DNA of 64,000 nt from Capsicum annuum (GCF_002878395.1 NC_061112.1:37664562-37728561), one strand, 5' to 3'; counted from the stretch's first letter, positions 1 to 12,403 are shown. Numbers and translations: made by a program. Notes: generated from the sequence alone by a model not told the origin.

Positions 1-600
1 TTATTAGATCATTAGATATGATAATTATATTTTTATGGGATCTAATTTAGTCTTTTGATTAGGTTGTGGTATAAATTTTTCTGATTTTGTTTTGGTTGTG
101 ATGGTTTGGCACTTTAAGAAAAAGTTTTTTCTTTCATAGAGCAAGTTTTGACATTTAGTTTTGCATAGTTTCTTTTCTATTAGTTGATAGAAAAGGTTAA
201 TTTTTTCCCATTTTGGAACAATCATTTTGGGATTGTTTTCAATTCTTTTAAAAAGCAAAAATTATTGTTTCCTTCAAGTTTGTTCCAGAGACAGTATTCT
301 GCCATTAAGATTCATCATTATTTTTTTAATCGAAGAAAATAAGAATGAAAACTTTTTATTTCTCATTATTCATGAAAAAAAATTGTATAAAAGTTGTTCC
401 TCTGAAGTTTTTTAACGATGACTAAAAATCTGGAGGGGCAATATTATGCCATTCTTTCTTGGTTTGGAACTAGATTTACATTTAGTTAAATTGTTATTAT
501 TAATTTGTGTTTCTTGTTTAAAGTGACCAGATTGAATCAATATATTGCCAAAGTAATCTCTATTATATATATTTTATTTACTTCGAACATGTAAGCATGT
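1..600. other. AT-rich stretch without recognised gene
   Basis: I see no recognisable protein or RNA gene here. The short open frames on both strands are low-complexity and overlap one another. The DNA leads into a copia pseudogene, so it may be decayed internal sequence of the same element, but nothing in it proves that. Confidence 0.4.
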
Positions 601-617
601 TTTGTCTATGCGGAGTA

Positions 618-1390
618 ATTATGGCACTAGAAACATTCTTGGATTGTCGCAAAAGACTTATACTGGTAAGGTGATAAGTAGATTTGGAATGAAAAACTGT
701 GCACTGGCAGATACACATGTGGAAAAAAATGATAAATTTAGTTTGCTCCAATGTCCAAATATAGAGAAGAAAGAGATAGACCAATTCTAATATGCATCAA
801 CAGTGGGAAGTTTCATGCATGCACAAGTTTGTACACATCCAAACATAGAGCACATAGTGGGAATGTTGGGCCGATATTTACGTAATTCAAAAATAAATCA
901 TTGGAAAGTTGCAAAACGGGTTATAAGATAACTTCAAATAACTAATAGTTACATGCTCACTTATCCGAGGTCGATTCATTAGAGATCGTAGGATATTTTG
1001 ATTCAGATTTTGTTGGATATCTTAATAGTAGAAATCTACATCACGTTATGTTTTCATGATGGATGAAGAAGTTGTTTCTTAATAGCCTCTCTACAATGAA
1101 AGTCAAATTTGTGGCCTATTATGAAGCATCAAATCAGGAAAGATCATAGAAAGATCATTGAAAATTCATTATGATAACAAGTATGCCGAGTTATATCCAA
1201 AGAACAACCGAAGTTCATCGAAGTCAAAGCATATAGACGTTAAGTTTGTGGTTGTAAAATAAAGGTTCCAGAGTCGTCTTGTGTCGATTGAGCATATTAG
1301 TACAAACTTAATAATTGTGGATCCGCTCATGTAAGGTTAGCCACCTTAAGTATTTTATGGGTGTGTGGCTCATATATAAGTATTGTCAAA
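618..1390 (+). pseudogene. Ty1/copia reverse transcriptase C-terminus and RNase H, decayed
   Basis: Plus-strand frames read in order like the end of a plant copia polyprotein. Around 635-790 there is LGLSQKTYTGKVISRFGMKN followed by a KNDKFSLLQCP-like stretch. Around 800-900 a PYASTVGSLM-like segment is followed by VGMLGRYL. Near 1105-1130 AKFVACYEAS matches the RNase H STMEAEFVACYEA block, and near 1200-1250 SSSKSKHIDVKF is the classic copia RNase H end. The frame is interrupted by several stops and frameshifts, so it cannot encode a working enzyme. The family assignment rests on recognised motifs; the lineage (Tork/Retrofit-like) is a guess. The integrase and gag parts are absent from the window. 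Confidence 0.8.
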
Positions 1391-1850
1391 TTTGATGATA
1401 GGCCATTTTAAGTGGGAGTTTATTTTTTTATTTATGCTATTGATATGTTAAAGTTTATTTTCCGTACATACTGAAGTCTTATGAAATCTATGAATTTCGT
1501 ATGTTTATTGATAAATTTGAAAAGTAAAGATATTAATTTTCTATTGCAGTTTCACATAAGGTGTAAGAAAGTGATTTTGGACTATTCAACGCATAAGATA
1601 GGAACATTTGGAAGTAGGCATGACTTAAATTATTTTACATGTAATTTTTGTACTTAATCCATATCATTGGTACTTTTTATATTTGTAAACATTGATGGAT
1701 TTAATTTTGAATATATATTACGAAGACCGCTATGATCCTATATTGGTAGTATCATGTACCGGATAGTTTTGAGATATTTTATTAAAGATAGCAAAATTTT
1801 GTGCTCCTAAAGTTTCATCTATGTATGATTCTTCAGGAATATATATGGAC

Positions 1851-1906
1851 CAAGTGGGAGTTTGTTAGTAATTTCTATTTTGTGGACTAACATATTAATT
1901 ATATTA
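1851..1906 (+). repeat. Copia polypurine tract and start of 3' LTR, split by the MULE
   Basis: AAGTGGGAGTTTGTTAG is the standard copia arrangement of a polypurine tract (about 1851-1862) next to an LTR that starts TGTTAG at 1863. Only 44 bp of the LTR are present before the MULE begins at 1907. The rest should continue at 13186 after the MULE and its 9 bp duplication. A second AGTGGGAGTTT lies near 1411 and may be a duplicated or decoy tract. Confidence 0.6.
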
Positions 1907-2116
1907 GGGAAAAGGGTCAAATATGCCCCTAAACTTTGTGAAAAGGTCCAAATATACCCTCTATTGCAAGTTTGGTCCAAATATGCCCTCGCTGTTAAAG
2001 TTTAGGAGAAAATATACCCCTTTAAACATTAAGAGATCTGCTAGAAATTTGCAAGTCCTTTTTTCTTTTCTTTTTTTAATTTTTAATGGCCATATAAGTA
2101 AATAATTGCCACATAA
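1907..2116 (+). repeat. MULE left terminal inverted repeat
   Basis: It aligns base by base, with roughly 10-15% mismatches by eye, to the reverse complement of 12977-13176. Shared blocks include GTCAAATA, CCCCTAAACTTTG, GAAAAGGTCCAAATATA, CAAATATGCCCTCG, AAATATACCCCTTTAAAC, TTGCAAGTCC and AATAATTGCCACAT. The preceding 9 bases, ATTATATTA, are the target duplication. Confidence 0.93.
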
Positions 2117-3150
2117 GCAAAATTTTCTTTAGAACACCGATGCTTGTGGGAGAAACCAGGCTTGTCACAGGCATATCGAAAGTATTTTGGTTCTCAAAAC
2201 TCGTAACAACTTCAGGAAATGAAGAAACCGCGACAATCCCATCACAATTCACAGTTGTTGGCACCTTTAATTTCTAATTCAGAAAGTTGTTCCCTAGCAG
2301 TGTCTAGTTTAGGAGATTCCAAGGCAGGGTAGTTAAGAGCTTTACATGCTTTCTCAAGTATCGTTTGCAAGCACTTGCCTTGTGCTTCGATACGAAGCTA
2401 GATATAGTGTTGTACCTACTTCAACAAACTATGAAAAGTTTTGTTTGACTACAAAAACATACCATAAAGAAACTTTCACACAAGAACTTAATAAAGAGAT
2501 GACGTTCCATACTGGAAGTTGATAAGAAAAAGAAGCTATACTCTTTATAGTGCGATGCCATGAAAATAGTGCAGGCTTGACCCAAAAGGAACAGTATCGC
2601 ACCATGTTAAGAACATCTATGTTAGTGGCAAAGTAGAAATTTTACTTGGGTGTCAGAGTATAAAAAGTAGACACACGTAAAAAATAAGTGGAGTCAACAT
2701 ATAGTGTGTGTATACATATATATATATAACTATCTTCAACATACATGAACCTAGAATGACTAAACTAAATTTTGACCTGGCTAAATAGTGTAATTTTCCT
2801 ACGCTGCAAATACTTTTGTTCAATAATTTTTAATGGCAATTTTTCTGATTTCTCATAAAATTGTCCCTTTTTTCTTTAGATAGTTTGAAAGTTGGTCCTA
2901 CTTTGGTAAATCTCCCAAAACTCATAAAATTATTCAATAAGAAATACTTTTGGATTTTTTCATTTACTGCTAGCATCACATTCTAATTAGTCTTCAAAGC
3001 ATGTAAACCAGTTGATTGAGGCTCTAAAACTGAACAAGAAACTTTACGGAGCCAGTACATGCAGATAGTTACATAAACATACAGTCTGTATATGATAAGG
3101 ACTTTCTCTGACTAATCGAAATCAACATAAAGGTAACCAAATGCTATTTA
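2117..3150. other. MULE interior, AT-rich, no gene recognised
   Basis: This lies between the left inverted repeat and the end of the unrecognised minus-strand gene. It contains a short (TA)n run near 2718-2728 and many stops on both strands. I see no domain or repeat beyond this; it is probably 3' flank of the minus-strand gene. Confidence 0.4.
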
Positions 3151-3159
3151 TAAGATAGT

Positions 3160-4770
3160 AGGAGTTGAATGATGGATTCAATCCCTTGGAGAGCATCGTT
3201 CTTGCACCACTCAATCTCTCCTTCCGCTACTCTGGCTGCCTTAATTTGGGTACCAAGTTTTTTCTACCTAGGCTTGTGCAATCCTATGAGCTGATCTTTT
3301 TGGCTTATCATATTCCAAGCACTGCTCATCCTTAATATCTTTTCCACAAATAACAACATCTAGATATTTTTTTCTCTAATTTTGAAACAGACAACATATC
3401 AAGTTTTCTATCCACGGTGAGTAAATCATATTTATACTTGATCAAGTCCTTAACATCATTGTAAAGCGAACCATGATCATCAAAAAACAAATTCAACATG
3501 GCAAAGGCACCATTGGAAAAATTAACCATGTCATCCAAGCTAGTAGTCATCCCATAAGTGAGTTAACACACCAACTTAGACTTTATTCCATCAGTGACCT
3601 CTTTCTTCAATTTTTCATCCATTTGGGAAGAAGATCCACTTGTGCTAGTATGTGCTTTGTTTTATACTATCAGTCTTGATAAAGGAGCTAACTTTAACTT
3701 TGTCTCTCTCTATTCGTCCTCTCCATAACCAGGAATTAGCCTAGGTCTAGCAATGATCGACCCCAATGGTGGAACAGGAGGTCAGGAAACTAGCTTTGGA
3801 GCATTTTTTCTCGCCAAAACTCGCACAGAAGTCGGAGGTGAGGGAACTAGATTTGGAGCATTTTTGCTCATCGAAATTTACATAGGAACAGGAGGCGGGG
3901 AACTAGCATTGGATCATTTTTGCTCATCTTAACTCACACACGAATTGGAGGCGGAGGAACTATTGGAGCTTTTTTGGGAACTGTCACATTAAAAACATCA
4001 AAGATTCAGTTTAAGGTATTAAAAAAATAATGGAACAGTTATGAATCAGATTCACTGAAGTAAATAACGTTTTGAGGATCAGAGCAACATAGTTGTTAAC
4101 ATAGCCTATTCAAGAATTTACTAAGAAAATGTAGTTTATAAACTTTTTAATGCAGAAACACATGATAGTAATTTAATAGAACACAAATGCCAAGAAATTA
4201 CTAGAATCTTGTGAAGACTTTGGCTTTTTGATGTTTAACCGATGATATTGTGCTACGCAACCCAAAATACTAAATTCCAATTCATAAAATGTCAAGTTCT
4301 ATACATAGTGTAGACATGATAAACAACTAACAATCTCAGTTTGTTGAAGATAGCTCAAGCTAAAAAAATAAATAATGGTTTATGTTTCCTCCGAGGGTGA
4401 TCTTTGTCTTGCCCTCTTCCACATTCTATGGGTTAATTTCGAAACAAGTTAGGATCATCTATATAAGCCTTTACTGATCATGTTTCTCTTTATTATAAGT
4501 TCATCTCATGCACTTTTATCATTTATATAGGAACTAACTTAATTAGTGAACTACTTTAATAGTAAATCCCACAGAGGAAAAAAAAAAGAAACATTGAACC
4601 AAGAAAGAATGTTCATGAGGCATAAGTACAGAGTGGAGAAAGGAGGAGTCTCACCATCTGATTTCAATTTCTGGGGACGGCCAAGGGCATGTTGCAAAGG
4701 TTGTAATGGTGAAGGTTTTGTTGTTGTCATGGATGGAATTTCAATATCAAAGACATGAAAAGATTAGTCT
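3160..4770 (-). pseudogene. Unrecognised second gene inside the MULE, proline-rich, decayed
   Basis: Coding-like segments run on the minus strand. A start-like exon near 4755-4650 reads MTTTKPSPLQPLQHALGRPQ and continues KLKSD before a GTGAGA donor-like site. Around 3985-3720 is an imperfect triplicated unit of about 65 bp whose copies read like SKNAPNLVPSPPTSVRV, giving a proline-rich tract that ends GSIIARPRLIPGYGEDE. Around 3630-3330 is an open stretch containing MTTSLDDMVNFSNGAFAMLN and VKDLIKYKYDLLTVDRKLDM. A charged segment, KAARVAEGEIEWCKNDALQG, lies near 3260-3190. Stops and frameshifts separate the pieces. I do not recognise the family. It could be an accessory MULE gene (a mudrB analogue) or a captured host gene. 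The same-strand position downstream of the transposase is what an accessory gene would show. Confidence 0.45.
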
Positions 4771-4779
4771 AAGAAATTG

Positions 4780-6100
4780 GAAATAAGTAAAGTACAAAGA
4801 TATATGCTTAATGGTTCAAACTTACTAAAGCTCTAATGTCAGAAATTATTGAAACCTTCCTAAACCTTTAGTTACAAATGTATGCTCTAAACTTAAAATA
4901 TATATGATTCAAAGTCAGAATGTTTTATCCACTTAAGTAAAATCTCTAGGAACAGATAATCGCAATGAGTTTTTCAGCTTTGAGTTTCAAGCATTAGTAT
5001 CTGGGCTTGGCATTTTACATCAAATCACTTATGTATACACACCACAATAGAATGGCATTGCTGAAAAAACCGTTATTCCGCATAATTAGCAAGTACACAT
5101 CACTTCAAACCAACACACTCTAGAAAATGAAAACTTTGCAAAGGTTAACCATCATGGATAAGAAGAAAATAAAAGTAGTAGGGAACTGCAACCAAGAATG
5201 AAATAAGAAAACAAACAACAGGCAAGCCCACAAGTTCACAACCACAAAATAATGCTTTGAAGATAATGAACTTATAACAACTTGATAGAAGCAAGAAGTT
5301 GTAAGATCAATAGAGTTAACAAGAAATTAGTATATCACTTAACTGCTAAATAGAGAACATAATCTATTCGTTAGGCTATCTCTGACAGATGTGGTTTAGT
5401 AGCAATATAGGCGGACCAATTCATGATTCATTGTTCAAATCAGTATATCCCAACACAACGCACTCCTAATTACCTCCAAATAACAACTCACTAATAAAAT
5501 GTTGATTATGAAAAAGAAAAATAAAGAGCCAGATAACTGTAGGCAACAATGAGCAATTATCATCTCCTTACAGAAATCTTGAGCAAAGGAGAAACAATCC
5601 CCTATATCTATTTCAATGTCAATTGTAATCTTATTTCTTCCACCATCGAACCAAATCCACCAAAATCCCTAAGTTCCATACTTTTACTTCCCTTCATCTT
5701 TCTCCTATTGATATACGACATCCCAATCGAGGCTCAATTATCCTCGTAGAACAATCAGGCAAAAACCCAACAGACATTTATGGATTCAAAAACCTCATCG
5801 AATGAATAACTTAAGCCTCCCATAGTAAAAAAAAAAATCTTCATATACCCATCCAAAATAGGGCAAAAAAATAGCAAAAAAGACTGGATAAAAAATGCCA
5901 AAAAACTGGGCAAAAATAGTAAAAAATAATAGCAAAAAAATAGGATAAAACAACACAAAATAGCAGCAATACCATTCATTCAACTAACCAAACGTTAGTG
6001 CCATCAATACCATTCAATAAAAAAAGTTACTTCCGACCATATTGTTTGTCAACCAACTATGATTAACCACCAAAAAATTAAGTCAAAAATAAACATAGAA
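4780..6100. other. MULE interior between the two minus-strand genes
   Basis: AT-rich DNA with no domain I recognise. 5755-5985 is a purine-rich run of repeated GCAAAAAA-like words; the phenylalanine-rich minus-strand frames across it are low-complexity artefacts. The stretch may contain the promoter of the second gene and the 3' UTR of the transposase, but no specific signal is clear. Confidence 0.35.
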
Positions 6101-7795
6101 ATTAAACTACATCACAGAAAAATACCATTAGGTGCAAGTACTCTTTTTCCTTTAACCCCCATTTTGGTTCTTCTTTTTGTTGATTCCATTTGCAATTGTC
6201 TAGAAGAGACTGCTTTTTTTTCTTCTAGGTTGTCTTGACCGGAGAATAAGGTAGATTAGTTGGCACTAAAATACTAGTGTGATCTCCAGTAAAACCAATT
6301 TTTCTTGTACCAGTTAGAACACTTTTTATCATCAACTTCTCAACCCAAGATTCAGATTCAGAATATACCATTGGTCTTAGGGGTGGATCTTCTTTATTTC
6401 CAACATCGGTACCATATGGCTTAAAATCTTGTGTTACAACTTGTATTTGTTCAAGATCATCTTTCTCTCCTATTATTCTTGACTACGAACTGTTTCCCAT
6501 CATTGTCTTTTTCCTTTCCTTGATGCATTTTCAGCTGACTTTTCCTACAAAAATATTGTCAATAATTATGTTGTTAGTCATATAAGAATTAAAAATATGT
6601 TGTAAATAAGTATTTGGTAGCTCACCTTGTAACAACCTTTTGCATTGTGATTTGGTTCGCCACAATTACTACATGTCATTTGAGTGCCCTTTCTAGACTA
6701 TGACCATTTACCGTTCCTTTTTCCTGCCTCATCAGGTTCTCTATCCCTCTTTAATTTAGGTTATTTATTTCACAACATCAAGAGGCAACATTGCATGAGA
6801 AGCCTCAACCTTCTAAAATCTCTCACCCCTTACGGGTTGTATCTTGTATTTGTAGGTTAACATGTAAGCCTCATTGGTATACCACCAATGAATTTCAATT
6901 TCTGGAATCACCTTATTATGCATTAATGCTTTGATGTCATGAGATCAAGGAATACCTGATAAATCCCAAAGTCTACAAGTGTATTTTTTCTGCTCTAAAT
7001 TAACAGTATGTCTATCTTCTCCATCAAAAACCTCATACCCCCAATCTCCATTGAATTCCACCTTACGTCTATGTACTATAGACCTCCAGTTATTGAAAAA
7101 ATTTATGCATTCTGGACTAATACCATTAGCACCCCAAGTCATTATCTTATTTTTATTTTTCACTAACAGGTTTACCACTTTCACTCTTATCTCTTCGAGC
7201 ATCTTGATTAGTGGCTTACCTCTAGGCACCAATATCCATGAATTAAATGACTCAGTGAAGTTGTTGTCAACCATTATGTTCTTACACTGAGCATCAAAAT
7301 AATCCCTGCACCATGCCCTCGGTGGAAAATTCACCAAATCCCTTGTAACTTCTTCTAACAATTGTCCCAACTTTTTCAATTGGTCCTTGAATTATTCATC
7401 ATATGAACTCTATGAACACCACCACATAAGCTTCCTCATTTCACCAATCCTCCACTTTTTACACTAATTACTCTCAACATGTCTCATACGGTACCTATGG
7501 TGAGCTCCGGGAAATACTTTGTCAACAGCATCCACCAATCCCTATAATTATGAAATAAAAATAAAAGTTATTTAATCATGAAACAAGAATATTGAAACTG
7601 AAATTTAATTTAAAAATGAGAAACTTACTTTTTGCATATCTAAAATAAATGTGGTTCCAGCACTATTTTTAAGGTCCAAAGACCTTTTCAATAGCTCCAT
7701 GAACCAGCTCCACGTCCTGTTGTTTCTTTGTCTACTATTGACCATGCTAGTGGATAGAAACTGTTCATAGAATCTTGTCCTAGAGCAACCACCAA

Positions 7796-8256
7796 TAGGG
7801 GTGTGCATCGGTCAGTTCGATTCTATTTTATGTGTTATTGGTTCGATTTATCGATTTTCGGTTTTTAAATATGTAAAATCAATAACCAACCAATAAGATA
7901 TTTTCTTATCAGTTTCGGTTTATTAGTTTTTGGTCCTTAACGGTTCGGTTTTTGGTTTAACCAATAAGAAAATACTTATAAAATAGAAATAGTAACAACT
8001 AACATAAAAACTAAAATTTTAATTACCGCCAAAACCCACACAATGCATTTTAGTTTACAAGAATCTTCAAATTTGAACTGAATATTAGTAAGAAAAAAAT
8101 AGAATCCTAATTGTTGGAAGTTATAAATGTTTCAAGCTTTTCATTACGATAATAGCCGAACTTTATATTGTGCCTTTGTTGACCTGAATAGGTTAATACT
8201 TTATGAATCACTGAATTATGAATTAGTAGTGCATATAATCTATATACATACACATA

Positions 8257-8312
<56 letters not shown>

Positions 8313-8568
8313 TAAAGAGAGAGAGAGAGAGAGAGAGAGATTTAAATATATAACATAAATAGAGATAAAACAATAACTTAGTGTATCCTTATTGGGTTAT
8401 TGGTTTAACCAATAACCCAATAAGCTAAAACCGATACCGAATCGTTTACCCAATAAATTTTTTTGTAAAACCAATAAAAAACTGTTAACGTTATAGCCCA
8501 ATACCAATAACCCAATAACATTTTTATTGGTTTGATTTATCAGTTGGTTTGGTTTTTGCACAGCCTTA
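7796..8568. mobile_element. hAT-type MITE, 773 bp, nested in the transposase
   Basis: The ends are inverted: TAGGGGTGTGCA on the left and, on the opposite strand, TAAGGCTGTGCA on the right. Subterminal CGGTTCGG/ACCGATTTT-like words and runs of AACCAATAACCCAATAAG lie further in. The perfect 8 bp duplication ACCACCAA flanks it at 7788-7795 and 8569-8576, as expected for the hAT superfamily. It carries no gene. It interrupts the transposase catalytic region between GMLVV and ALGQD, so it inserted after the MULE acquired its gene. A compound dinucleotide repeat fills its centre. Confidence 0.9.
8257..8340. repeat. Compound (CT)n(TA)n(GA)n microsatellite
   Basis: Pure CT repeats pass into TA repeats and then GA repeats, broken only by ATAAA near 8311-8316. 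Because CT and GA are complementary, the tract is a large inverted repeat that could fold as a long hairpin with a TA-rich tip. It lies at the centre of the hAT MITE. Confidence 0.9.
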
Positions 8569-8904
8569 ACCACCAACATACCCTTACATCTATCTTTCAA
8601 GAATGTACCATCAACTCCAATAAGTGGCCTTAATCCATATTTCCAGCCGTTCTTCAGAGCATCAAAGCATAGTACATCCTTAAAAATTGCCTTTTTCCTT
8701 CTGTTAAGGCATCCTTGGAGATATTTATCACAATATCACTTCCAAGATTACACCTCCTAATCTCTTGTTATAGGCCTCAAGCTTATTGTACTCATCTATA
8801 AAACTATCTTCCAAATTCACAAGAATCGTACTCTTAGCCCTTTTTAGTTTGGATTGACACATACTTAATGTAAAATCATTCTCAAGTTCTCCTCTCATGT
8901 CTTT

Positions 8905-11618
8905 TGTCATGCCTCAACTCCTATTGGGGCGGACAGGCACCCGTAGTTGTAAAGGCCCGAGAGAATCAATTCATAACCTTGTACTTCTCATGTATGTAAC
9001 TATGACAACCAAAGGTTCTAACAACATGATATTATGTATCGATGAGAATAATTACATAGGCAAGCACAAACATATATATATAATACTAGGCCATTGGGGC
9101 CACCATGTCTAAAGACAAAAACTACCATAACTTTACATTAGTCTACAAAGCCTCTAAAAGAAACATATACTTAGTTAGGGTCGGGACAAATCCCCGCCCT
9201 ACTCTTAACCTTCTGCACAATACCAAAATATATGGAACAGACTCAAAAAGCCTCGAATCAACCTGGAGCTCACCAATAGTCACTGAATAGCTGTGCTCCT
9301 ACTAATGAGGTGTATGAACTAAAGTACCTGTGCCTGCAGCATGAAATACAGGTCCCCAGTGAGGGACATCAGTACGAAAATATGTACTGAGTATGCAAGG
9401 CAGAAGGTAACAACACAGGATACAAAAACTCAATAGAAATTAGATATAAGTAGTACTAGTAGACCACCTTTATATACATTTGTGAGAATACATATATTAC
9501 GTTCCTTTCTTCATTTGTACCTTCTTACTTCATAGTCTTTGTAAGCCATATATTATGCAAATGACCAACTGATCAGTAGTAAATAGATAAATTAGGATCA
9601 GCCCATGCTAGGCTTACTTCCCTAAGCTGTCACCTACATATAAAGATTGGGATCGGCCCATGCTAGGATTATGCCCCTGAGCTACCTCTCATTTTACAGA
9701 TTTGTGTTACATAGTTTATTTAGCCTTTGAGATTGTTACTTTGGTGGTCATCACGTTATGGTGCCTTAGAATAATAACCTGCCACTAAGAGATATATAAA
9801 TAGGTACTTAATGCAACAAAAATGAGGTAGGGAGCTATTGGCACACAAATGAAGTATTTAGCAGCTTAAAATAACACATGGGTCTTAATTGAGTAAATAG
9901 AGAAATTTTGAAATTTTCAAATGAAGATAGATGTGCAGGTTTAATAATAAACACGTATTGAGGTGTTTTGATATGCTAAAGAGTGGGAACAAGGTCGTTG
10001 TCTTATTGGTATACAATACGCTGCTATTATGTGTGACTTGTTATAGGACAACCTTGGAAACTTACTTGGTAGAACAAATGTTCGATTTCATGCCAAAGAT
10101 TACAAAATGGAGTATACCTCATATACCTAGTTATATAACTCTGAAACTATCCCGACTTGACTTCCCACCTTTTAGATTACTTATCTACAATAGAATATAT
10201 GGTAAACTAATTAGCAACCAACCAACATGTTTAGGCTACTTAACTTCACCAAAATAGTAATCGAGCAGTACACACGTAATCCATCAATCAAGGGCGTTAT
10301 TTTAACCCTTTCCTCCTCCAATTATACCTACATACCACACATGTCCTCATAAGATCACCAAAAGCACATCAGTTTCGTTACACCCTCCAACCAACATATA
10401 AAATAAATTGGGTAGTAACAAATGCAATAATTAGTTCGGTGGTGCACCACCACACCTTTCTTCTATATTTCATTACAAACTAACCATACCTTTCTCCTAC
10501 ATCAACCTGGCAGCCCATAACACAAACACACAAAATAGTCTGCAAACAACAACCCAATCATCCTTTAATAACAACCAAATATGTTTAATCCTCTACCAAC
10601 ACATGTATATAGAAAAAGGACAAAAATGGACAGCAAACATACCTTGATTTCCTTGTTAGTTTGGCCTCTTAATTTGTATATCTTCAATAGCTTAATCCCT
10701 TCACATATACACCAAAAGAGAAAGAAAGAAATCCCTTAATAATGAAGAACAATGGACTGTCCAACTTATAGAGAGGGTTGTCCAGAAATTAATCTTGAAG
10801 AACACATATTTTCCTTAGTACAAGCTCATGAATTGCTCACTTACCTTTATCTTGGGAGGAAGGTCAATTCCAAGAACTCTTGTGGGAATATAGGGTTACT
10901 TCATAGCCAAGAGAGAACAAGAGAGAAAAAACTAGAAGCTGAAATTTTTGTGTAAGTTAAAAATGAGCAAAAAATGCTAATTTCAATCTATATAAAGGAA
11001 CTGCTCTTTGTCCGACTTTCTTAACCCTTTTTTGGCCCATATTTTATCAATTGAATGATTTACCTACTTGCCCAATATATTGGGCTTTTGTGGATCCAAA
11101 GTTATTGGGCCTTAGCCACCCATTTTCCCTTCTTTTCTTCTCTTTAACTTGGGCCTTGGAGATTTGAGTATTGGGACTTTTAACTTATTTTCTTCCTCTT
11201 CTATTTAATTTGGACCCAAATGAGTACATTACATTGCCCAAATTTGGTCCATAGCAATATGTCCATTAATTTGGTCCAAATAGCTCAAGTAGGTGACTCA
11301 CCTACTAGCTTAATTAAGTTAAGCAAGCACCTCAATATTTTGTTCCATTTTCAGCTCCTAATCCCTTTAATATAACCTTAAACTTATACACACTTGGTCA
11401 CTTTAAACTTCAGATTCAAATACTAGCTTACGATCACAAGTTTAAATAGTTGTATCGACGTTAACTTGGTCGCATCACATAAAAACTGCACGGGCAGCAT
11501 ATATAGTCCTATCTACACCAGTAACACTTGCATAACAATCTCATCCATTACTATGCCACAAGGCTATAAAAGGTTTCATATAATTTGAACAAGTACAAGA
11601 AAAATATGGGATGTTACA
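8905..11618 (-). mobile_element. Solo LTR of a Tekay-like gypsy element, 2.7 kb
   Basis: The plus strand starts TGTCATGCC and ends GGGATGTTACA, giving TG...CA ends. It is flanked by the perfect 5 bp duplication TCTTT at 8900-8904 and 11619-11623. Read on the minus strand it starts TGTAACATCCC, like the TGTAATACCCC and TGTAAGACCCC starts of the two Tekay LTRs further along. Words such as TACTGAGTATGCAAGGCAGA (near 9387) occur at the matching place in those LTRs in antisense. No internal gag-pol sequence and no second LTR copy are visible, so it is a recombined solo LTR. It disrupts the MULE transposase N-terminal half. Open frames inside it (for example 9931-10257) have no recognisable domain. 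Confidence 0.82.
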
Positions 11619-12403
11619 TCTTTGACCTTATACTTGGGGTTATTTTGAAGCTTATTTCTAAAGTATTTGATCAAGGTGGTTGAATCAACTCTAGGGTTAA
11701 AAAAAGGCCTCTTCACAAGTGTAATTATTGATTAAAGTCTTGATCTTGAACACTTCAGTCTCTCCATCTTTTGAAATCAAACACCTAAAAGGACACCCGT
11801 CTTCACAACCATATCTAGCCCTCTCTATATCACCCTTGATTATAGTTAAATCCCTTTTGTTAGCTAAGCATAATAGTTGACAGTTTGCCTACCTCCTTTC
11901 ATGTCCTTAAATGACATACCTGCGTACAATTCCTTATAGTTTTCCAATCTATAGCTTACTACCCTTCCTCTTTCCTTACTAATAGCCTCTAACCCCTCAT
12001 AATCATATTGCTCACCCTCAAAAAAATCAAAATCAACACAAGAACCATTTACAAAATCAGTTTCAGTATAGTGTGTGATATATTAAGTAAAGATTGTTAG
12101 TTCACACTCCTCCACAACAAACAAGTTGATGACTTTATATTGATCACATAATCAGTTGAGAATAGCCCTAATACTACTATCTCCATCTACAATATACTAC
12201 TTACCTGAGGGCCCAGTCACTAGAAATTGTTTAACTTGAGAAAGTCCTAGCCTTAAAGTAAACTTATCACATATATCTTTATGACTCAACAATTCAGGAT
12301 CAAAATGACTCCACGAGTGCACCAACTTTTTAATGTAGACAAACTCAGGTGAAATGACCCAACCACCCCCATAATTGAACAGAATATCAACTTCATTAAT
12401 CAT

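Larger units (their letters stand above)
6112..12403 (-). pseudogene. MuDR-type MULE transposase, interrupted by two insertions
   Basis: This gene would cut and paste the MULE by binding its inverted repeats. The start is the ATG at 12403, because an in-frame TGA lies just upstream. An N-terminal PB1-like domain (12403-12197) shows the pattern GGGW, P..FVYIKKLVHSW, DPELLSHKDICDKF and LGL. Around 11970-11770 is the MuDR N-terminal region with GMSFKDMKGGRQTVN, ANKRDLTIIKGDIERARYGC and GCPF. The catalytic region near 8640-8570 reads GLRPLIGVDGTFLKDRCKG and continues past the hAT insertion as ALGQDSMNSFYPLAWSIVDK. A 1 bp frameshift follows, before WSWFMELLKRSLDL. 7379-6945 holds the block TESFNSWILVPRGKPLIKML and then a SWIM-type C.CRLWDLSGIPC end. 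A zinc knuckle, CSNCGEPNHNAKGC, lies at about 6670-6630. The stop is at 6112-6114. Likely introns are 7628-7542 and 6625-6545 (GT..AG). Stops, the frameshift and a 2.7 kb solo LTR make it non-functional. Confidence 0.88.

Noticed and set aside
5755..5985. Two overlapping phenylalanine-rich minus-strand ORFs that look like membrane proteins
   Set aside because: They are translations of an A-rich run of repeated GCAAAAAA words; both frames look equally hydrophobic.
9931..10257. 108-codon ORF in the solo LTR
   Set aside because: Inside an LTR bounded by a target duplication; no recognisable domain.
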